Translations under genes and position numbers: made by a program
The notes under the pieces: generated by a model
Told to the model about the DNA's origin: nothing
Database searches by the model: none
What the model saw: only the letters and a program-made list of their open reading frames with translations
Part shown: positions 52,214 to 60,247 of the stretch, one piece after another
Layout: each line of letters begins with the position of its first letter
Numbering within the stretch: position 1 is the first letter of the stretch
NCBI RefSeq assembly: GCF_900698845.1
Contig: NZ_LR217692.1
Span: forward strand, 372,001-436,000
DNA from: Buchnera aphidicola (Cinara cf. splendens/pseudotsugae 3390)
GTDB lineage: Bacteria > Pseudomonadota > Gammaproteobacteria > Enterobacterales > Enterobacteriaceae
Reading direction: 5' to 3'
DNA: 64,000 nucleotides

Positions 52214-53551
52214 ATGTCAGCAATGACTCCTCGCAAGATTGTACAAGAATTAAATAAACATATTATTGGACAAGAGAATGCTAAACGTGCTGTTGCTATT
52301 GCGTTAAGGAACCGTTGGAGAAGAATGCAGTTAAACTCAGAACTACGCCATGAAATAACACCAAAAAATATTCTAATGATTGGTCCGACAGGAGTAGGAA
52401 AAACAGAAATTGCTCGTAGACTAGCAAAATTAGCTAATGCTCCTTTTATTAAAGTGGAAGCTACTAAATTCACTGAAGTTGGTTATGTAGGAAAAGAAGT
52501 AGATTCAATCATACGGGATTTAACAGAATTAGCAATAAAAATGATTAGAACACAAAATATAAAAAAGAATAAAAAATATGCAAAAAAACGCGCTGAAGAA
52601 AAAATTTTAAAAATTTTAGTACCTATGCCAGATGGTAATAAATGGAACGATGAAAAATCTACAGAAAAACCTAAAGATACAATAAAAATATTTAAAAAAA
52701 AATTACGTAAAGGTGAACTAGATAACAAGGAAATAGAAATACAAATCACTTCAGTTCCTTTAGGAATAGAAATTATGTCTCCTCCAGGAATGGAAGAATT
52801 AACAAATCAACTACAATCTTTGTTCCAAAACTTAGGAGGCAAGAAAAAAAATCTACGTAAACTTAAGATAAAAGATGCAATGAAATTAATTGTTGAAGAA
52901 GAAGCTGCTAAATTAATTAATTTAGAAGAATTAAAAGAAAAAGCAATATATTCTGTAGAACAAAACAGTATAGTATTTATTGATGAAATTGATAAAATAT
53001 GCAAACATCGATCTTCTACATCTAATTCAGATGTATCACGAGAAGGTGTTCAAAGGGACCTTTTACCATTAATTGAAGGATGTACTGTATCTACAAAACA
53101 CGGTTTTGTAAAAACAGATCACATACTATTCATAGCTTCTGGTGCGTTTCAAACATCCACTCCTTCTGATTTAATCCCAGAATTACAAGGTAGATTACCA
53201 ATTCGTGTAGAACTAAATGCATTAACAATAGATGATTTTGAAAGAATCCTTACTGAACCAAATGCATCTATTACTGCTCAATACATTGCTCTAATAAAAA
53301 CTGAAGGAGTGGATATTGTTTTCACTAAACAAGGAATCCATAAAATTGCTGAAGCATCATGGAAAATCAATGAATCAATGGAAAATATTGGAGCTCGTCG
53401 ATTGTATACAGTATTAGAAAAGCTAATAGAAGATATTTCGTTTAATTCTAACGAACAATTTGGAAAAAAAATTTATATTGATGAAAACTATGTTAGTCTA
53501 CATTTAGACAAATTAATGGAAAATCAAGATTTAAGTAAATTTATTTTATAA
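52214..53551 (+). CDS. hslU: HslU, ATPase of the HslUV protease
   Basis: AAA+ unfoldase. Walker [10 protein letters not shown] (57-65), [13 protein letters not shown] [13 protein letters not shown] (pore loop GYVG), Walker [11 protein letters not shown], sensor 1 region and [13 protein letters not shown] (sensor 2). The C-terminal tail LSKFIL resembles the E. coli DLSRFIL that activates HslV. 445 aa (E. coli 443). AAGGAA lies before the ATG. Sole AAA+ protease locus in this window. Confidence 0.98.
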   Translation: MSAMTPRKIVQELNKHIIGQENAKRAVAIALRNRWRRMQLNSELRHEITPKNILMIGPTGVGKTEIARRLAKLANAPFIKVEATKFTEVGYVGKEVDSIIRDLTELAIKMIRTQNIKKNKKYAKKRAEEKILKILVPMPDGNKWNDEKSTEKPKDTIKIFKKKLRKGELDNKEIEIQITSVPLGIEIMSPPGMEELTNQLQSLFQNLGGKKKNLRKLKIKDAMKLIVEEEAAKLINLEELKEKAIYSVEQNSIVFIDEIDKICKHRSSTSNSDVSREGVQRDLLPLIEGCTVSTKHGFVKTDHILFIASGAFQTSTPSDLIPELQGRLPIRVELNALTIDDFERILTEPNASITAQYIALIKTEGVDIVFTKQGIHKIAEASWKINESMENIGARRLYTVLEKLIEDISFNSNEQFGKKIYIDENYVSLHLDKLMENQDLSKFIL

Positions 53552-53586
53552 AAAATACGATAATAAGTATCGTTGAAAATATTAAT

Positions 53587-53670
53587 TAGTAACTGCTATA
53601 TTTTATAAAAATTGCCTATCTAAAAATTTATGATAGGCAATTATAAAACACTACGTGTAGCAAGTTACTA
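53587..53670. repeat. Nested inverted repeat between hslU and zapB
   Basis: Outer arms TAGTAACT (53587-53594) and AGTTACTA (53663-53670), continued by GCTA/TAGC, enclose the strong 11-bp hairpin at 53610-53642 and a small CTACGTGTAG palindrome. The whole 84-bp segment can fold into one long branched stem between two convergent genes. More elaborate than a simple terminator. Confidence 0.6.
53610..53642 (-). terminator. Terminator hairpin, zapB side
   Basis: AATTGCCTATC (53610-53620) pairs perfectly with GATAGGCAATT (53632-53642), 11-nt loop. On the minus strand the stem runs into a T5 (CAATTTTTATA), fitting intrinsic termination of zapB; on the plus strand there is no T-run after it, though it may still protect the hslU 3' end. 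Confidence 0.65.
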
Positions 53671-53722
53671 CATATTAATATTAAAAAAATACAACAATTA
53701 AATACATGAAATAAAATTAACA

Positions 53723-53965
53723 TTACTCTAAATCATTTATTTTTTCTAAAAAAGATCTCAGTTTATTTTTCCATTTAATCCTTTCTTCTTGTATTATAAT
53801 ATTTTTTTCTTCTATACGTTTTTTTAAAGAATAAAGATTTTTTAATTTTTCTTTTAAGTTTTTATTTTTTAATTTTAAATTTTTAATTTTTTTTTTTAAA
53901 GATAAAATACAATCTACTGATTTTTGTACTTTTATTTCTAAATTAGAGAATATTTCTAAAACCAT
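53723..53965 (-). CDS. zapB: ZapB cell-division coiled-coil protein
   Basis: 80 aa from ATG 53965 (VLEIFSNLEIKVQKSVDCI), matching E. coli ZapB ([20 protein letters not shown], 81 aa). The rest is a nearly continuous Lys/Glu/Leu coiled coil. ZapB stabilises the FtsZ ring through ZapA. The TTG-initiated extension from 53986 is not conserved. hslV-hslU-zapB-fpr order echoes the E. coli hslUV/zapB/fpr neighbourhood, with the glycerol genes absent. Confidence 0.85.
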   Translation of the reverse strand: MVLEIFSNLEIKVQKSVDCILSLKKKIKNLKLKNKNLKEKLKNLYSLKKRIEEKNIIIQEERIKWKNKLRSFLEKINDLE

Positions 53966-54293
53966 GATGATACCATTTAAATACAAAATATTTATTAATA
54001 TAATAAAAAATACATAATATATTAATTATAATAAAATTTATAAGGTATAGATATACAGTATAATATATATAATAATTTTAAAAAAACAATTTTTAATATT
54101 TATATTTCAAAAAATATCATTAATTATATTATATAAAAATAATCGTTTTATTTAATAAATTTAACAATTATTTTTAATAATCATTACATCAAATTAATGA
54201 TTATTATAAAAAATTTATTAAATAAAACAGTTATTTTTATATTCTTCTAAACCTAATGTAATATAATAAATTTGTTATTATAGAACATACATA
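53966..54293. other. Divergent intergenic region zapB/fpr
   Basis: 328 bp without a gene, holding the divergent promoters of zapB (-) and fpr (+) and the large palindrome at 54135-54238. No further ORF or RNA gene recognised. Confidence 0.6.
54135..54238. repeat. 104-bp nested palindrome upstream of fpr
   Basis: Outer arms of 28 nt (54135-54162 and 54211-54238) match as inverted repeats at 26 of 28 positions; both contain GTTTTATTTAATAAATTT when read inward. Inner arms AATAATCATTA (54176-54186) and TAATGATTATT (54195-54205) are perfect with an 8-nt loop. Because the flanking genes are divergent this is not a terminator; a regulatory operator or cruciform are possible. Confidence 0.7.
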
Positions 54294-55055
54294 ATGAAAT
54301 ATTCTGATATGAATCAATGGCTAAATGTTAAAATTATAAAATTAAAAAAATGGAAAAATAACTTATTTTCACTTATTATACGTGCTCCTATTAATTCATT
54401 TAAAGCAGGACAATTTACAAAATTATCATATATTAATAAAAATAATCAAAGAATCCAACGAGCATATTCTTTTTTAAATCCACCTAGTGATCAAAATTTA
54501 GAATTCTATATTTTACTAATCAAGAAAGGAAAATTAACACCATATTTATATGATATATACAATTATGAAATTTTCATAGCAAAAAATTCATTTGGTTTTT
54601 TTACTGTGGAAGAATTACCTAAAAAAGAAAATATTTGGATGATGGCTACTGGAACAGCATTAGGTCCATATTGTTCTATATTACAACAAGAAAATATATT
54701 AAAAAAATTCAAAAAGATAATCCTAATATACGCTGTTAAATATAGTATAGATTTAAATTATCTAAATATATTTAATAAAATCCAAAAAAAATATAATAAT
54801 AAAATTATTATACAAATAATATTAAGTAGAGAAAAAAATAAAAAATATCTATTTGGACGTATACCTGATTTAATCCATTCGGGAAAATTAGAACAATGCG
54901 TTCAAGAACCATTAAACAAAAAAAAATCTCATATAATGTTATGTGGTAATCCAAATATGATAAAAGATACACAAAAAATATTGTTTTCTTTAAAAAAAAT
55001 GAAAAAACATTTTAGAAGAAAACCAGGACATATAACAAGCGAAAATTATTGGTAA
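54294..55055 (+). CDS. fpr: Ferredoxin/flavodoxin-NADP+ reductase
   Basis: FAD enzyme moving electrons between NADPH and flavodoxin or ferredoxin. FAD motif RAYSFLNPPS (RAYS at 56-59), GFFTVEELP, NADP-binding ATGTALGPY, and LCGNPNM; C-terminus PGHITSENYW like E. coli PGHMTAEHYW. 253 aa (E. coli 248). The second ATG (54309) matches the E. coli N-terminus and may be the real start. Confidence 0.95.
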   Translation: MKYSDMNQWLNVKIIKLKKWKNNLFSLIIRAPINSFKAGQFTKLSYINKNNQRIQRAYSFLNPPSDQNLEFYILLIKKGKLTPYLYDIYNYEIFIAKNSFGFFTVEELPKKENIWMMATGTALGPYCSILQQENILKKFKKIILIYAVKYSIDLNYLNIFNKIQKKYNNKIIIQIILSREKNKKYLFGRIPDLIHSGKLEQCVQEPLNKKKSHIMLCGNPNMIKDTQKILFSLKKMKKHFRRKPGHITSENYW

Positions 55056-55107
55056 AATTTTTATATTAGTATATAAATTATATATATAAATATAGTACAA
55101 TTTTTTC

Positions 55108-55141
55108 GGAATTGATTCCCATTAAAAAAGGAATCAATTCC
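55108..55141. other. 12-bp perfect hairpin between convergent fpr and the acidic ORF
   Basis: GGAATTGATTCC (55108-55119) pairs with GGAATCAATTCC (55130-55141) around a 10-nt loop. No T-run follows on either strand; an A6/T6 sits within the loop and T6 lies just upstream. Probably a shared 3'-end structure, but not a textbook terminator. Confidence 0.55.
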
Positions 55142-55201
55142 AAATACATGCAGTAATACATTAAATAATTTTAATTTATATTAATTAAAATATTTATATA
55201 A

Positions 55202-56101
55202 TTAACGCACAAAAAATGAATATCTTATTTCTGGATCAGAATTTTTACTAATAATCATAGCAGCACGAACACCATATTGATTAATTTCATCAATATTTTC
55301 TGAATAAGAAGACTGTAGATCTGCTGTTTTAGTAACTGCTACTTTATACATATCAGGACCAATTTTATCAATTTCATACGCAAAACGTACATTATCAGAT
55401 ACTCGATATTCAACTTCAGGATAACGAGAAATTAAATTATTCCATGCAGCTTCTAGCACTTCAGGATGTACATAAGTAGAAATTAATTGTTGCTCTTCAT
55501 AATCTGTGACAGAAGTTTGAAATATATTCATTATATCTGGAGCTTGATTAGAAGGAATTCTGCTACCATTTAAAAAAACAGTTTTATTATGGATATTATC
55601 TAAAAATTTTTGCTCTAATCTACCAGTTTTAGTTAATTCTTTAAAAGATTGTTGTAATTTTTGTGAGAATAATTCAGTTTTAGCGGAAAAATTAACAGAA
55701 TTCAATATATTCCAGTTTATATCAGAATTGTTAAAAATTTCTGGTAAGAAATCTGTAACTCCATCATCTAAACGGTAATATTGAGGTGTACTATGAAAAT
55801 CAGAATTACTTATTGAATTATCAACATGTTCTTCAGATACAGAAGCATTAGGACAATTAAAAATACCATTATCAAAATCCATAGACGCACAATCAGAATT
55901 TTTACTAGAATCTATGATGTTTTCTTGATCATATTGATTATTAGGAGAAATATGCGCTATATACTCTTGATTAGCGTTATTAATAATTGTAATATCAACA
56001 TTTTTGAAATCTTGATTTTTTAACACACTGTTATTATTAACTTGTTTTATAAGTTCTAAGTTAAAATTCACATTAGATCTTATTGAAGAAACTGATGACA
56101 T
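55202..56101 (-). CDS. Unrecognised acidic protein, 299 aa
   Basis: I do not recognise a family. It may be one of the Buchnera-restricted 'yba'-type proteins, but this is not certain. The frame is well supported: AAAGGA about 9 nt before ATG 56101 and a full-length open frame in AT-rich DNA. Composition is unusual: about 14 Lys in 299 residues, with about 41 Asp/Glu against 24 Lys/Arg, whereas neighbours are strongly basic. The N-terminal ~120 residues are Asn/Ser/Asp-rich and look disordered; residues ~125-299 look folded, with helices (SQKLQQSFKELTKTGRLEQ) and a beta-rich end (YRVSDNVRFAYEI, YGVRAAMIISKN). No signal peptide or membrane segment seen. Convergent with fpr; 440 bp separate it from dapF upstream. 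Confidence 0.75.
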   Translation of the reverse strand: MSSVSSIRSNVNFNLELIKQVNNNSVLKNQDFKNVDITIINNANQEYIAHISPNNQYDQENIIDSSKNSDCASMDFDNGIFNCPNASVSEEHVDNSISNSDFHSTPQYYRLDDGVTDFLPEIFNNSDINWNILNSVNFSAKTELFSQKLQQSFKELTKTGRLEQKFLDNIHNKTVFLNGSRIPSNQAPDIMNIFQTSVTDYEEQQLISTYVHPEVLEAAWNNLISRYPEVEYRVSDNVRFAYEIDKIGPDMYKVAVTKTADLQSSYSENIDEINQYGVRAAMIISKNSDPEIRYSFFVR

Positions 56102-56541
56102 AGCATTTCTATCCTTTTCTATTTATTAAACATAACATATTAATAAAATTAATTTATAAAAATGTTTTTTAAAAACTAAAAATCACAAAAAATAAAATAA
56201 ATTATATTAAATTCTTGTTATAAAAAACTATAATATAAGAAAATATATTTAAATATATGTTTAAGAATTAAAATATTTATTATATATTTTTAATATTTCA
56301 CAAAACAATAATCAAAAAATTTAATAATATATAAATTATACTTTATATTAAAAAATCAATAAAAATTTTTGCACATAAAAAATTTTTATATATAATCTTA
56401 TGTTCCTTATATACTGCACAATATAGGAAAAGTCAAACAATAAATGCATTTCATGCAAAAAAAAATAAAAAAGTTAATTTTTTATAGAGAATTCATATAA
56501 AAATTTATGTAAATATAAAAAAATTATAATATTAAGTTTAA
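56102..56541. other. 440-bp gene-free region upstream of the acidic ORF
   Basis: Very AT-rich; no ORF, tRNA or convincing remnant recognised. A weak inverted repeat (TTCCTTATAT and AATATAGGAA) lies near 56403-56430. It must include the promoter of the acidic ORF and the 3' end of the dapF transcript. Likely an eroded gene. Confidence 0.5.
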
Positions 56542-57389
56542 CTAAAATGTAATCATACCGTCATATACATGCACAGCTTCTCCTGACATATATAAAGAAT
56601 GTCCTGATAAACCACTCCAAGAAATTGTTAGTTGACCATACAATAGAGTAACAGTAACTTTATTAGATAATATTTTGTTTCTTATACCAACAGCAACAGC
56701 TGCACATGCTCCACTACCACAAGCATATGTTTCACCAACATGTCGTTCATATACTCGTAATAATATTTTTTTTTTAGATATTATTTGCATAAAACCAACA
56801 TTAATACCTTCTGGAAAACAACTATGTGTAGATAATTCACCACCAATTTTTTTAACATCTACATTTTTTACATCATCTACTTGAATGATACAATGAGGAT
56901 TACCAATAGTAACTACATAAATCAAATAATTTATTCCATAAATAATTATAGAATAACTTGATTGTTCAGAAGTACATAAAAAAGGAATATTCTTTGGAGT
57001 AAAAATAGGTTCACCCATATCTATTTTAAAAATATTATTTTTTACATGCTCTAAAAATAGATATCTATTTTTCGTGCTAACACAAATTTTTTTTTTACTA
57101 ATTTTTTTCTTTAAAAATAAATAATATGCAATACATCTAGCTCCATTACCACATTGTTCAACTTCTACACCATTAGAATTAAAAATTCTATAATAAAAAC
57201 TAGCTCGCGTACAAGTTGGACGCTGAAGAACTAAAAGTTGATCAAAACCAATACCTAAATACCTATCTGACCATTTTTTTATTAATTGTGGTGAAAAAAA
57301 AAATCATGTTGTGTAGAATCAATTAAAACAAAATCATTTCCTAAACCATGCATTTTCGAAAAAAAAACAACATTTTTTTTTAAAAACAT
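56542..57389 (-). CDS. dapF: Diaminopimelate epimerase, frameshifted at A10/T10
   Basis: Converts LL-DAP to meso-DAP for lysine and peptidoglycan. From ATG 57389 the frame gives VVFFSKMHGLGNDFVLIDST and then hits T10 on the coding strand (57293-57302 on +), after which it stops (FFFHHN, stop). One T more (or two fewer) restores SPQLIKKWSDRYLGIGFDQL and the rest: EQCGNGARC with the first catalytic Cys, MGEP, GNPHCIIQVDDV, and ACGSGACAAVAVG with the second catalytic Cys, to AVHVYDGMITF. Corrected length is about 282 aa (E. coli 274). Apart from this one tract the gene is intact, so function through slippage is plausible. Confidence 0.92.
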
Positions 57390-57473
57390 ATTAAAATTCC
57401 TCATTTAAAAAATAAATGTTATAATTAAATTTTTAAAAATTATTCATTAAAAATAATCTATATTAGGTATAAT

Positions 57474-57809
57474 ATGCGTGATATTTTATTTCATAAAAAA
57501 ATCAAAAAAACACTGTTAAGAATAGAAGAAATTTTGAGTAAAAACAACAAGAAAATAGATATTGATTATTTATTATTAGATAATATGCTGGAAATTACAT
57601 TTTTTAACAATAAAAAAATAATCATTACATCACAAATATTTCTAAAACAATTATGGATAGCTACATCTAGTCAAGGATATCACTTATTATATAAAAAAAG
57701 AACTTGGATATGTATACGTTCAAACCAAACAATAAATAAAATTTTAAAAAAAGAATTTTTAATACAGACTAATTACTTATTTAAGTTTAATACTTTAAAT
57801 GATATTTAA
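57474..57809 (+). CDS. cyaY: CyaY, bacterial frataxin
   Basis: Iron-binding modulator of Fe-S assembly on IscS. 111 aa (E. coli 106). LLRIEEILSK (acidic helix), IDIDYLLLDNMLEITF, KQLWIATSSQGYHL and WICIRSNQTI follow the frataxin fold. The acidic ridge is weaker than in E. coli because several acidic residues are Lys/Asn. Divergent from dapF; in E. coli cyaY is also divergent near dapF. Confidence 0.92.
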   Translation: MRDILFHKKIKKTLLRIEEILSKNNKKIDIDYLLLDNMLEITFFNNKKIIITSQIFLKQLWIATSSQGYHLLYKKRTWICIRSNQTINKILKKEFLIQTNYLFKFNTLNDI

Positions 57810-57833
57810 AAAAAATTTTTTATTTCTTTATTA

Positions 57834-57907
57834 TCGGCGAAAGAGGATTTGAACCTCTGACCCACTGGTCCCAAACCAGTTGCGCTACCAAGCTGCGCTA
57901 TTCGCCG
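57834..57907 (-). tRNA. proM: tRNA-Pro(UGG)
   Basis: 74 nt, CGGCGAATAGCGCAGCTTGG start; anticodon loop TTTGGGA gives TGG; T-arm GAGGTTCAAATCCTC. Like E. coli proM, including the C1 start. CCA not encoded. Confidence 0.95.
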
Positions 57908-57991
57908 AATTATTTTAACTAATAAACAATTAATAAATAAAAAATATTCATAAAATTAATATTATATATAATGTATTTTTCATATATATGG

Positions 57992-58065
57992 GGTGGTCAA
58001 TGGGATTTGAACCCATGACCGCTGGAATCACAATCCAGAGCTCTACCAACTAAGCTATGACCACC
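57992..58065 (-). tRNA. hisR: tRNA-His(GUG)
   Basis: 74 nt including the extra G(-1) required for HisRS recognition (GGTGGTCATAGC start), discriminator C73; anticodon loop TTGTGAT gives GTG. The bases after C73 read CCA, so this tRNA, unlike most others in the window, appears to have an encoded CCA end. Confidence 0.95.
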
Positions 58066-58095
58066 AAAAATTTTTATACAAAAATACACATAACT

Positions 58096-58170
58096 TGCGT
58101 CCGACAGGATTTGAACCTGAGACCTTTACTTTCGGAAAGTAATGCTCTATCCAAATTGAGCTACGGACGC
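58096..58170 (-). tRNA. argX: tRNA-Arg(CCG)
   Basis: 75 nt, GCGTCCGTAGCTCAATTTGG start; stem TTACT/AGTAA with loop TTCCGAA gives anticodon CCG; T-arm TCAGGTTCAAATCCTGT. Matches E. coli argX. First gene of the argX-hisR-proM cluster; the leuT that lies between hisR and proM in E. coli is absent. Discriminator A differs from E. coli G. Confidence 0.94.
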
Positions 58171-58359
58171 AAAAAATTTATTATAAATAACAACAATGTA
58201 TATACATAATATGTATTATTAAAATAAATTTTTATTATCTAATAAATATTATATATACACTAACTAAAAAAATCTAGTACTTTATCTTTATTTTTATAAT
58301 AAAAATCATCTGTTATGATAAACTAATAAAAATTATTTTAATAACTTAATAAAAAAATA

Positions 58360-59622
58360 TTATTTTGATCTTTTCATCATATCAAAAAATTCATCATTAG
58401 TTTTAGTCATAGATAGTTTATTAATTAAAAATTCCATAGCATCTATTTCACCCATAGGATGAATAATTTTCCGTAAAATCCACATTTTTTGTAGTTCTTC
58501 AGGAATAGTTAATAATTCTTCTCTTCGTGTTCCAGAGCGATTATAATCGATAGCAGGAAATACTCTTTTTTCTGCTATTTTTCTAGATAAAGGCAGTTCC
58601 ATATTACCAGTACCTTTAAATTCTTCATAAATTACTTCATCCATTTTAGAGCCAGTATCAACTAAAGCTGTAGCAATAATCGTTAAGCTACCTCCTTCTT
58701 TTACATTTCTAGCCGCTCCAAAAAACCTTTTAGGTCTATGTAAAGCGTTAGCATCTACTCCTCCTGTTAACACTTTTCCGGATGCTGGAACAACAGTATT
58801 ATACGCTCTGGCTAATCGAGTAATTGAATCTAATAGAATAACAACATCTTTTTTATGTTCTACTAATCTTTTTGCCCGTTCAATTACCATTTCAGATACT
58901 TGGACATGTCTAGAAGCTGGTTCATCGAAAGTAGAGGCTACCACTTCACCTTTAACCAACCTTTGCATTTCAGTTACTTCTTCTGGTCGTTCATCTATCA
59001 GAAGAACCATTAAAACACAATCTGGATGATTATAAGCAATGCTTTGAGCAATATTTTGCAACAACATAGTTTTTCCAGCTTTAGGAGGAGCTACAATTAA
59101 ACCTCTTTGCCCACGACCTATAGGAGAAGATAAATCCAATACTCTAGCAGTTAAATCTTCTTTAGAACCATTACCTCTTTCCATTTTTAATCTAGAATTA
59201 GCATGTAAAGGAGTTAAATTTTCAAACAAAATTTTACTACGCGCGTTTTCAGGTTTATCATAATTTATAGTATTAACTTTTAATAAAGCAAAATAACGCT
59301 CCCCTTCTTTGGGAGGTCTAATTTTACCTGAAATAGTATCTCCGGTTCTTAAGTTAAAACGACGAATTTGACTAGGAGATACATAAATATCATCGGGTCC
59401 AGCTAAATAAGAACTATCTGAAGACCTTAAAAAACCAAAACCATCCTGTAAAATTTCTAAAACACCATCTCCAAATATATCTTCTCCACTTTTTGAATGC
59501 TGTTTTAATATAGAAAAAATTATATCTTGTTTACGTGTACGTGCTAAATTTTCAAGACCTATCTTTTTACCTACAATAATAAGTTTTGATACTGATGTAT
59601 TTTTTAATTCGGTAAGATTCAT
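58360..59622 (-). CDS. rho: Transcription termination factor Rho
   Basis: Hexameric RNA translocase/helicase. N-terminal helical domain ([18 protein letters not shown]), cold-shock-like RNA site [17 protein letters not shown], Walker [14 protein letters not shown], Walker [14 protein letters not shown]-loop [11 protein letters not shown] and R-loop. 420 aa (E. coli 419) and extremely conserved. ATG 59622 is the start; the open frame upstream is a hydrophobic artefact. trxA precedes it as in E. coli, leaving 197 bp for a leader. Confidence 0.98.
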   Translation of the reverse strand: MNLTELKNTSVSKLIIVGKKIGLENLARTRKQDIIFSILKQHSKSGEDIFGDGVLEILQDGFGFLRSSDSSYLAGPDDIYVSPSQIRRFNLRTGDTISGKIRPPKEGERYFALLKVNTINYDKPENARSKILFENLTPLHANSRLKMERGNGSKEDLTARVLDLSSPIGRGQRGLIVAPPKAGKTMLLQNIAQSIAYNHPDCVLMVLLIDERPEEVTEMQRLVKGEVVASTFDEPASRHVQVSEMVIERAKRLVEHKKDVVILLDSITRLARAYNTVVPASGKVLTGGVDANALHRPKRFFGAARNVKEGGSLTIIATALVDTGSKMDEVIYEEFKGTGNMELPLSRKIAEKRVFPAIDYNRSGTRREELLTIPEELQKMWILRKIIHPMGEIDAMEFLINKLSMTKTNDEFFDMMKRSK

Positions 59623-59819
59623 AATAGGAAATTTTTCAATCCATTTAAAAAAATATAAAATATTAATGTACAATAATAAATGTATAATAAATATATATAT
59701 AATAATGTATGTATGATTCGGTATTTTGAAAAACACAAATATATAGTTCATTAAAAATAATCAAATTATTTTTTTGTTATACTTAATAATCAAAAACAAT
59801 ACTAATAAAATAAAAAATT

Positions 59820-60155
59820 TTAATGTGACAATTTTTCATCCAAAAAGTTTTTTAGTTCCATTTTTGATATAACACCTATTTTAGTTCCTATGATTTTATT
59901 TTTATTAAATAATAATAATGTTGGAATACCTCTAATAGAATATTTTATCGGTATTTTTTTATTCATATCAATATTAATTTTTCCTACAACAATTCGTTCA
60001 AAATAATCTTCAGCAATATCTTCTAATACAGGTGATAAAATTTTGCACGGACCACACCAATCTGCCCAAAAATCTACTAAAACACATTTTTCTGAAAAAA
60101 ATACTTCTTTTTTAAAATTCTTATCCGTTAATTCAATAATTTTGGTTATTTTCAT
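59820..60155 (-). CDS. trxA: Thioredoxin 1
   Basis: Disulfide reductase, 111 aa (E. coli 109). Active site WCGPC at Cys34/Cys37 in VDFWADWCGPCKILSP, cis-Pro loop RGIPTLLLF. An extra Cys24 lies in strand 2. Order rep-trxA-rho as in E. coli (where rhlB and gpp intervene). Confidence 0.97.
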   Translation of the reverse strand: MKITKIIELTDKNFKKEVFFSEKCVLVDFWADWCGPCKILSPVLEDIAEDYFERIVVGKINIDMNKKIPIKYSIRGIPTLLLFNKNKIIGTKIGVISKMELKNFLDEKLSH

Positions 60156-60247
60156 AAAAACCCCAATACATATATTAGATAAAAATCAATATTTTTAATA
60201 TTATTGATAGTATTTTTATAATAATAATTTTACTAATATAGAAAATA

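Noticed and set aside
54135-54238. Interpreting the big palindrome as replication origin or dif site
   Set aside because: No DnaA-box cluster, no dnaA/gidA genes and no dif-like core noticed nearby.
55108-55141. Calling the GGAATTGATTCC hairpin a standard intrinsic terminator
   Set aside because: No T-run follows the stem on either strand, so it is listed only as a hairpin.
57387-57389. Treating dapF as starting at the internal Met at 57018
   Set aside because: About 120 codons of clear DapF N-terminus lie upstream, split only by the homopolymer frameshift.
59623-59751. 43-residue hydrophobic N-terminal extension of Rho resembling a membrane segment
   Set aside because: Translation of the AT-rich leader; Rho homologues start at MNLTELKNT (59622) and no family member has such an extension.
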